Positions 56,394-64,000 of a stretch of DNA of 64,000 nt are shown in pieces; position 1 is the first letter of the stretch, and every line of letters begins with the position of its first letter. Source of the DNA: Syngnathus acus. Taxonomy: Eukaryota; Chordata; Actinopteri; Syngnathiformes; Syngnathidae. The stretch spans positions 2,604,001 to 2,668,000 of the forward strand of contig NC_051108.1 of the NCBI RefSeq assembly GCF_901709675.1, read 5' to 3'. The notes under the pieces are model-generated. The model had not been told where the DNA came from. It saw nothing but the letters and a program-made list of their open reading frames with translations, and made no database searches. A program made the translations under genes and the position numbers.

Positions 56394-58042
56394 TCACAAT
56401 GTAGAGTTCAAAAACTCCAGAAGTTCGGCTCGATTTTTGTCCCGCTGTGGTAAAAACAGATATATGAGATGGAGAGCGAGTAGTAAAAAAATAAACTCGC
56501 TGCTAAAGACATTGAAATGACCTGTTTATCCTTTTTTGACTTCTTTACTTTCATCTTGATCTTCTTTCCTGAAATCATGCTGTACTTCTTGCCTTTTTTC
56601 TTTTCTTTCAAGTACTGAAGAAAAGAACAAACAATGACATTTGTCACCACAAGCCACTCAGGGATATTCGGATTTGGGTAAAATTTCAGGATCCAAAAAC
56701 AAAGTTGAACAAAATCTTGCGAAAACAACCTTGGATATTTGAACAGGCCCAGCGTTTTCTTCCCCTCCTTTGGATTTCTTTTCCTTTTTACGTTTCTGTC
56801 GCTTCTCTTTCTTTGCCTTCGGCTGGACATGAAAAATGATAGGACACAAATTTGAAAAGGATACTGTCAATTCATGAACAAAAAACACAAAATAGACAAA
56901 TACCTTTTTTGGTTTGTCCCTTTTCCGTTTCTTTGACTGCTTTTTGGACTTACTTCTGGAGTCTGGTAAGAAATTGGTGAATAATGTTTGGTTATTAAAA
57001 AGGTGAAACAAATCAAAGTTTCCAATTCAACTCACCGCTGCTTGTGGAACTACTCGGGCTGCTGCTGGATGAGTGCGACGAGCCCGATGAAGAAGTGGAC
57101 GAAGCTGAGAGCGACTCTGACGACGAACTGGAAGAAGACGACGATGAGGAAGATCTACTACGGCTGCGTTTACGCTTTTTTTCTCTACCTGCATGAATAG
57201 AACACTGTAGTAAGCATGTTGCGGTGGACAATAAAATTATACATTTAGCATTTGTGAGTTATTCATCTGATGTGTTTATTTTAGATTCAAGCAGCCTTGC
57301 CTCTGCTCTTGTCGTCCGTCCTGGAGGTAGAACTAGAAACTCTGCATTCGGCTTTTGTGGACTGGAAAGGAAGAAGATGCATATTGATTACTCGGATGAA
57401 TCTGACAAACCTAGAGAAATAGAGTGTTTTAAAGGTATAGCAAGAAAGATGGCAAATGGGAAGTTAGTACTTCTTTTTCCTTATTTCCCTCTGTTGTGTT
57501 GTCCTAGAGCGATACTTTTTTGTTGTATCAGTGGATTTATTTGGGATAATAATACAATATGATAAGAAAGATCCGATTAGCTGTGACAATATTAAAATCA
57601 TGATCTAGCATACGTGTTTTAATTTAAAGCCCCCTATGATTGAAATATTTTCAACTTTCAATTACATCCATGACTTCATTCCATTAATTCAACTTTTTTT
57701 TTTTGGAACAAAATAAATAAGTGGGGCAATGCACAACATTAATCGTATCAAATATTGTATACCTTTTAGCATTTGAATATTCTGGCGTCATCAATTTAAC
57801 CACAACGGGGACATCCTTTGAGCAACACCGATCGATCGTCTCAATTCGATGTAGCTACATCAACAACTACAACAAACTGTCACGCAGAAGCACAAATACA
57901 TCATCAAAAACGGAAAACGTTATATTTAATGGATTTTGCCGCAGCAGATTTGAGTCCGAGACTCTAACCAAACGCATCATTTATATTTGCACAATTTAAA
58001 CATGCAATGCGTTTAATAGATGACGGATTTAATACTCACCAT
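56394..58042 (-). CDS. Lysine- and serine-rich small nuclear-type protein, not recognised
   Basis: Seven coding exons on the - strand: 58040-58042, 57301-57361, 57036-57188, 56904-56962, 56730-56822, 56522-56614 and 56394-56444. They sum to 513 nt, 170 aa. The first exon holds only the ATG before its donor (ATG|gtgagt). The second intron appears to use a GC donor (AGAG|gcaagg). The protein starts MSTKAECRVSSS, runs into KKRKRSRSRSS and a polyserine tract, then several Lys/Arg blocks, a conserved-looking ENAGPVQISKYLKEKKKG segment, and ends RDKNRAELLEFLNSTL. Basic and Ser-rich composition suggests a nuclear, nucleolar or RNA-associated protein. I do not recognise the family. ARL6IP4, FAM133 and SREK1IP1 were considered and did not match at the C-terminus. 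Confidence 0.72.
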
Positions 58043-58880
58043 GGCAACAGTACAGTCCGGTTATTATCAAAGACACCTTGATAACCCTACAACGTGCATA
58101 GGTGTAGAGATAATCGTAGCGATGCTCCGCGAATTAGCATTAGCTAACAACCATTGGCGACATTGCATCCCAGAATGCACCGCCGCGACGTCCCTCCACA
58201 ACAAGGAAGTGAAAAGAGGAAAAAAGTACGAATTTGTTGAATATAAAAAAGAATACAAACGCTCAATAATGACTATTTTCGAATTGGCACAATGTACATA
58301 TTAAATCTGGGTTCGTTGCAGCAACTCAAAATGGTACGGTAGTTCCAAGTTTGGATGGCCCCTATGTGCTTGTTTGTGGTGTATTTATGCTCAATAGCGC
58401 CCCCCCCAGCCACCTGCGGTTGATCTTATTAACTACAGCTAAAGAACAGCCACCAGACCACTACGACGTATATCAGAAGTTAAATACGTGGTGCTATATT
58501 TCAATTAAAAAACGTTGTTGTTTTTTTAGCAGAAGAACTGAAGAGAACGCAAATGATCCTATAAGTTGCATCAACATTATGGCAGAAGGAACAGTTACAC
58601 TAAATACCTTAAACCTAAATATTTTCTTACTGGATAGATATTGTTTCGATTTTAAAATGTGTTTAAATTAAGGCAAAACGGGCAATTTAATCAAATTTGC
58701 AAATGCTTTATTTATGGTGACCCCTGCCCCTCTACCATTATCATGAAATATTTTGAATTGAAAGACTTTTTTATCATCTTTTTCAGCCAGCAGTTTCCAA
58801 TCAGTCTGTTAATGCATTGTTGACAAACTTACAATTTAGTTTCTAAAATTCATAAAATGACCACAAACCAAACACACTTG
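58043..58880. other. 5' flank of the Lys/Ser-rich gene and rhag tail-side spacer
   Basis: The 5'UTR and promoter of the - strand gene at 58042 fall in 58043-58250. The remainder holds short AT-rich frames with no recognisable similarity. Confidence 0.35.
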
Positions 58881-59696
58881 TATAATAATGTACAAAACAT
58901 TTATTGTGGCAGTGTTAGTACATTATACAAAATACAAGTAGCACTGGATAAAAATATAACATTTGGATGCGTTTCATTATTCTAGGAATTATAAACGCCC
59001 CCCTCCCCCCCCCCTCCCCCAAACAAAAAGCAGAATTGATGAGTAACTATAAAATGTAGTCAGTTTGAGCTCACCCGCAGCCCCTTGTTCAGAAATAACA
59101 CCAAAAAAATACTTATTTGTGTCATAGAAATGATGACCTTTGTATACAAAAATATTGATCATGTAATATTTATCTTCTGTCATCTAATGACACCTGGAAA
59201 AATAGAAGTTGTGTACCGGCTGTTTCAACACTGCAGGCCTACAACCAAACTGACCATGTCAATCCATCAAAGTGTAAAATTGTAAGTACATAGAAGAATA
59301 CATTTGATGTCATACAAATAGTAACAAAATAAACCTCAGTGGAGAGACACATGCATACACACACTCTCACCCACATATGTTGGTTCATCACAGGAACATT
59401 GAACGTCTAAAGGTAAGGGTGATGAGGTCACGTGAATTGTTCTTCGTATGAAAGGATAACATAATGCTTGACAGCAAAAACATACAATGTAAAAAATACA
59501 TGCCTTTAAATTGATTTAGGTAAATACAGGAAAAAAAAAAAAGCTTACAGGTGTTGCTGCGTTCCAGCCAGCATGAAGCAATGATTTTTTTGTGAACTGT
59601 TGTTTTCAGCGTCCAACAAAAAAATGACCCTGAAGGTTTTTGATACAATTTCCATTTTTTAAGGGTTGACCATTTCTTTTTCTTTCTTCCAAGTTT
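58880..59696 (-). other. Probable rhag 3'UTR
   Basis: About 0.8 kb between the rhag stop codon and a - strand AATAAA (58900-58905). It includes a poly-C/poly-G tract at 58998-59020 and no coding potential. Confidence 0.5.
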
Positions 59697-62600
59697 TTAA
59701 ACGTCTACTTTGTTCTTTGGGAAATCTGAATGAGCCAAGTTCTCCTCATTTTCCTCTTCTTCCGCAGGGACCTGGAAAAGACAGATTTAAAAAAAAAAAA
59801 AACACCTACTGTATAATTATCTTTTAAAGACTGTTATGTTAATATTCGGGCAAGTCGAATTTCTTACCTCCCAGTAAATAGAGTCATCAAAGCAGTTCTG
59901 GTCAGGAGGTTGCCCCCAGATAGGCAACTTCATTATCAAGCCTTAGAAACCAGAAAAAAAAAATTCGATTCAACATGTCAGATACATCAAGAAGATGTTT
60001 TTCATCTCTACCAACCTGTGATAGCCCCTCCAACCAAAGCGAAACCAAGAGACGAACCCAAGGCAGCGGCTTGCATGGTAGCTTTCCCTCTAAAGGTGAA
60101 CAATTGATCAAACCACCAATTGAACAAAATGACCTTTGAATGCTTCCATAACCTTACCCTTCCTTTTTCCCCAAAGCCACAGCCACAATCCCAGCCAAGC
60201 CTCCCAGGATGCCCGGCATGCCGTGCAGATTGTGCACCCCACAGGTATCTTGAATGCCCAGGTTAGATGCCAGAATAGGCTGGAACGAAAAAAAAAAATG
60301 TTTGGCATGGAATATTATGTGCCATCAGTTGTCATTTCCAACTCACAGTCAGGTACTTGAAGCCCAGTGTGGAAATGATGCCAGCCACTAAACCGATCAG
60401 CATCGCGCCAAAGGGCCCAATGTTCATATCGGCGCACGTTCCCACGGCAACGCCGCCGGCCAGGGTGGCGTTCTGAATGTGCACCTTAAGATGGCGTGAC
60501 AAAACAAGGTCAGTTGAAGTCACATTTCGGTGGCACGGAAAGGTGATCTCACCATGTCCAATTTTCCTTTGTGCTCCACCAGGCTGGAGATGGCGTAGGC
60601 AGAGAGGACGCAGGTGGCCAGGGACAGGTAGGTGTTGATCACCGCAGTGAGCTGGGTGAAGCCCGGTTCGGCAATGGCGGAGTTAAAACTGGGCCAGAAC
60701 ATCCAGAGGAACACGGTCCCTGTTGAAAAGGGTCAAACTCAGTTCATGCAAATATCAAAAATAGTTTATTAAGCAGTCTGTAGAAAGTTTCAATAACAGG
60801 TGTTTTACCGATCATAGCGAACAGATCCGAGTGGTAAACAGAGCCGTCGTTCTCGTGTCCGTTCCTCAGACCGGGTCGGTAAAGTACTCGAGCCACGGCC
60901 AAACCGAAATAGGCTCCGAAGGCGTGGATGATCATGGAAGCCCCGACGTCATTAGCCTAAAAAGAAAAGTCAAGTGTACACTCTTTTTGTGTGCTATCAT
61001 AATTATAATCTATTTACTCGGGTCTGGCCGGTGATCTCACCCCCATGATTTCTACCACCAGATGCTCGTTGATGGAGAAGATGGAGATCTCCAGGATGGT
61101 CATGATCAGCAACTGGAGCGGACTGGTTTTACCAAGAACGGCGCCGAAAGAAATCAGAACCGTGGCGGTGCTGAAGTCCGCGTTGATGATTCTACACACG
61201 CAAAAAAAAAATCACTACGTGTGACTGAAGTAGAGATAACATTTGATGTCATCTTGACCTTACTTAAAGATGTTGACTTTAATCTTGCCGTCATCCAGGT
61301 GCCAAATGCCCTGCATGAAGAGGCCCCACTGCAGGCCGAAGGCGGCCAGAAGTAAGTTGATGCCCACGCTGCTGAAGCCATATCTCTTCAGGAAGGTCAT
61401 TAAGAAGCCAAAACCGATGAAGATCATAACGTGAACATCCTGGAACACTGGAGACGCACAGGAAAGGGAGTAAGCCTTGTCACGCCTGGCTCAGATATTG
61501 GATTAGGTGGAACATTTGATTATGTGACGTGTTCAATTCCAAACAGACCTCACGCTATTCATTTCCTGCACCCTCATTTGATTTATTGAAATCATTAATT
61601 GGGCGCTGGTGGGCATCTTCCTTACACAGGAGCTGTTTTGTCAGAGTTCGAAAAGCAATTCAATCACACTCTCAATGTGATATTCTCGACTTAGCCGCCT
61701 TGTTCTGCTTCTATGAAGAGCATATGACCCTACTAGGTTTAGATGGAGTATGGAAGTCTGAGGCAAATAAGCAAAGCGTTATTTTTAGTATGCAGCAAAA
61801 AATTTTCCCCCACTTGGAGACTTCGATTGGAAACAACAATGTTACACCCAACTCAAGTTGAGAAGGTTATTGTTGATGATGAGTGTTCCCCTGAAAGACA
61901 GGAAATTGGAACCTTTAACTTAATGTGATGAACTCCATCCATGGAAATAACAGAGCAGAAAGACAATAGAAGTAATTTCCTTTCACTAGAACACATTTAA
62001 TGGTGGCCGGTATTGTCTCACCATTTGCTTGTTCAGAAGGTAAATAACGAAGAAGGAAAATAAATCTATAAATAAAATAAAGAATAAAAAATATATATGT
62101 ATATATATAAAATATATATATAAATATATAAATAAAATAAATTATATCTATATATATAGAAGGAGGAAAATATTGACATTGTCCACTTGGATGAAAAATA
62201 CCCCAATTATCTGACCTGGGGGGATCCAATCATATTTTATCCTCGGACTAATTCCTCAGTATGACACGTTACAGAGGAAAAAAAGTGCAATGGTCACAAC
62301 TAAAGCTTTCTAAAACAAAAAAAACAACCAACACAACATTTGACCTGCGCACTGAAAAGATGAGGCCTGGCGTCACGCCCAGACATTAGGTAAGTTGGGA
62401 TGCTCCCACTCGGCCACGACTATAAAGCCAAATTATTGTAAGGAAGGATGCTTGAAATCATTTTGCTCCATAAAACTGTCATTCAGTATTGTATTATTTG
62501 TTTTGCACTTAAAGTCAGGGTTGTATCTGGACCAAGACCTTTTTACAGTCACACTTTGACAACATGGCATTTTGTTTTGACTATATTGCTGCATACACTC

Positions 62601-63127
62601 TAAATTCACTTTAATGTGGAAAATATACAATGATAATATGTGCATAATTAAATAAAAAATAAAAAATAGAAGATTAATTGTGGCCAACAGGTCTTGCCAA
62701 ATGATCAACACGATTAAAGGGAAGATAATGCTTGAAATTCAATAAAATGACGCCAAAGCTCTACATTTAAAATGGCAGATATTGCGCCGAGCTTATCTCT
62801 GCGCTTCACGCCTGCCACGCCCAACTCGGAGCGTGCGTCCGAGTCCAAAAAAGTTTTGAACGATCTCTCTCTTAAAAATAAATCAATAAATACATATAAT
62901 CATCTTAACACACATCCCTCCACAAACCAGTAGCACCAGTTACACTTACTGGGATAAAGCTCCATAGGCTCTTGGTGGTGGTCGGTGTCATTGCCGTGCG
63001 GTTCGTGGCCGTGACCTTTCCCGTCATCGTAAACCACAAAGACTGCAAACAGGACGATCGTGATAAGCTCCAAAGTCAAAGCCACCAGGGAGAACTTGAA
63101 TCTCATGTTGGTGGCGTACGCAGGCAT
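59697..63127 (-). CDS. rhag: Rh-associated glycoprotein (ammonia/CO2 channel)
   Basis: Erythroid Rh-family channel conducting NH3 and probably CO2, and partner of Rh proteins in the red-cell membrane. Ten exons: 62950-63127, 61264-61447, 61041-61191, 60809-60956, 60553-60719, 60347-60484, 60158-60279, 60016-60089, 59868-59941 and 59697-59771. They sum to 1311 nt, 436 aa (human 409 aa, also 10 exons). RHAG-specific stretches include [53 protein letters not shown] and [13 protein letters not shown], which separate it from RHBG and RHCG. Both pore histidines are present ([10 protein letters not shown] and GVHNLHG). Loop 1 carries an NDT glycosylation site. The ATG at 63127 adds seven residues before MRFKF, and a later start there is possible. 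The acidic tail (EEEENEEN) is longer than in human. Intron 1 is about 1.5 kb. Confidence 0.95.
62080..62160. repeat. (TA)n-rich simple repeat in rhag intron 1
   Basis: Alternating TATATA/AAATAAA tract of about 80 bp, partly self-complementary. Confidence 0.9.
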
Positions 63128-64000
63128 CCTGAGTCCCACTCGATCAAGTCGTCTCTCTGTGGCACTCCCGAGTGAAGGGAGCGAAGAAAGCGGCGTCTCC
63201 TTTTAAACTGATGGCGGATTTTGCTGTGACCAATGACGACGCAGAGGTCTCGGGGCCTCCTGGATGCTGAACTCCACCCCCCCCCCCTCCTGCCCCCACG
63301 TTAATTTTCAGGGATGGGTTTCCTCTTCAAAACCCAAGTGTAGTGATTGCCACTTTACACACATTTATTCTGACAGCCATTTTGAGTCTGAACGGCTAAC
63401 TTTTGTGACTTAAAAGTGGATATATGGTGAAACCTGCATCGGTGGAATCACATCTTCACCATCCAGTTTTGTTCTTACCTCTTTTCTTTTCCCACTTTCC
63501 CAAGCTGACAGCTTGATTGGGTCTCGAGGTTCTGATCCACAGCTCCTACAGTGGGCTCTGGGAAAATAGCAGGCCAAATTAGCCAAAGTGCAGAGGTCTC
63601 TTTTTTTTTTGCAAGCCTTGAGACGTTCATGAATGAGCCGAGTAGTTCATCAATGCCAACGACGCGTTTCTGTTTGTTTTGGAGCCTTTTTCCAAGCGCA
63701 TGGAGGGAAATGACTCCCAAATGTTGAGAGATAACAGAAAAGTTTTTCTCGGATTTTTGGCAGTAGATACAAGTATTGTTTTCGAGACAGGCTTGAATGG
63801 CGACCAGGATTTAGTCATTCATCCTTGATGGTGACAGTTACATGTTGTTTTTTGATCGGATCTTACTCTATCAATAAACACTTCCCTTTCCTTCTCCAAT
63901 TTTGATGGTGATTAAATCCGCCACTGAACCGGTTACAGCATAATTTGTGCGTTGTGTTGTGGAACTCCATCGTGTCCGATTGGTTCAAACGCTGACAGCG
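63128..64000 (-). promoter_or_regulatory. Upstream region of rhag
   Basis: Just upstream of the rhag start the - strand shows a TTTAAAAGG TATA-like box (about 63199-63207) and a CATTGGTCA CCAAT box (about 63229-63237). Beyond this I see a poly-C tract (about 63281-63291) and no gene, repeat or exon up to the window end. Confidence 0.4.

Noticed and set aside
59697-63127. Assignment of the Rh gene as rhcg or rhbg
   Set aside because: MRFKF start, [33 protein letters not shown] and [13 protein letters not shown] follow RHAG, and RHCG/RHBG differ at these places.

Overview
This is a vertebrate nuclear window, almost certainly from a teleost fish, probably a compact-genome percomorph. Genes are multi-exon with GT-AG introns, often only 60-80 bp long. 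The proteins are clearly vertebrate (ApoB, RhoB, Pumilio-2, RDH14, RD3, RhAG). Two nested hAT-type DNA transposons with fish-like ends are present. No bacterial-type features were seen.

Layout: (1) 1-27.0 kb, two tandem apolipoprotein B genes on the + strand. The first lacks its 5' exons (upstream of the window); 23 exons are visible and encode 3616 residues. The second is complete (25 exons, 3139 aa) with a TATA box and an HNF4-type DR1 upstream. Between them lie a lone first-exon-like sequence and nested hAT elements. (2) 27.8-29.6 kb, a single-exon rhob-type GTPase on the - strand with its 3'UTR and a TATA/CCAAT promoter. (3) 30.5-40.7 kb, pum2 on the + strand, 21 coding exons plus one in-frame 72-nt candidate alternative exon inside the PUF domain. 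(4) 41.1-42.8 kb, a 132-aa single-pass protein that I read as a reduced syndecan-1. (5) 43.3-47.5 kb, a 15-exon class I cytokine receptor of gp130/G-CSFR/IL-12Rb2 build on the - strand. (6) 48.1-51.0 kb, four degenerate tRNA-like units in two tail-to-tail pairs, followed by about 2.4 kb of CCCTAA-rich interstitial telomere-like DNA with a 640-660 bp higher-order repeat. (7) 51.1-54.8 kb, rdh14 and rd3 on the + strand. (8) 56.4-58.0 kb, an unrecognised Lys/Ser-rich 170-aa protein on the - strand. (9) 58.9-63.1 kb, rhag (10 exons, 436 aa) on the - strand.

The gene order apob-rhob-pum2-(sdc1)-rdh14 recalls human 2p24, where APOB, RHOB, PUM2, SDC1 and RDH14 lie in the same broad region. rd3 and rhag come from other human locations, so the window mixes conserved and lineage-specific linkage. 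The genes do not form a pathway. The apob pair (lipoprotein assembly) is the only functional cluster.

Exon models were built by hand from splice consensus and reading-frame continuity. Each complete model, and the partial apob, sums to a multiple of three. The most interesting points are the divergence of the second apob (two large in-frame deletions and loss of the basic LDL-receptor-binding motif), the syndecan-1 vestige, the pum2 micro-insertion exon, the orphan first exon between the apob copies, and the tRNA-like/telomere-like block that may mark an old chromosome end or fusion.
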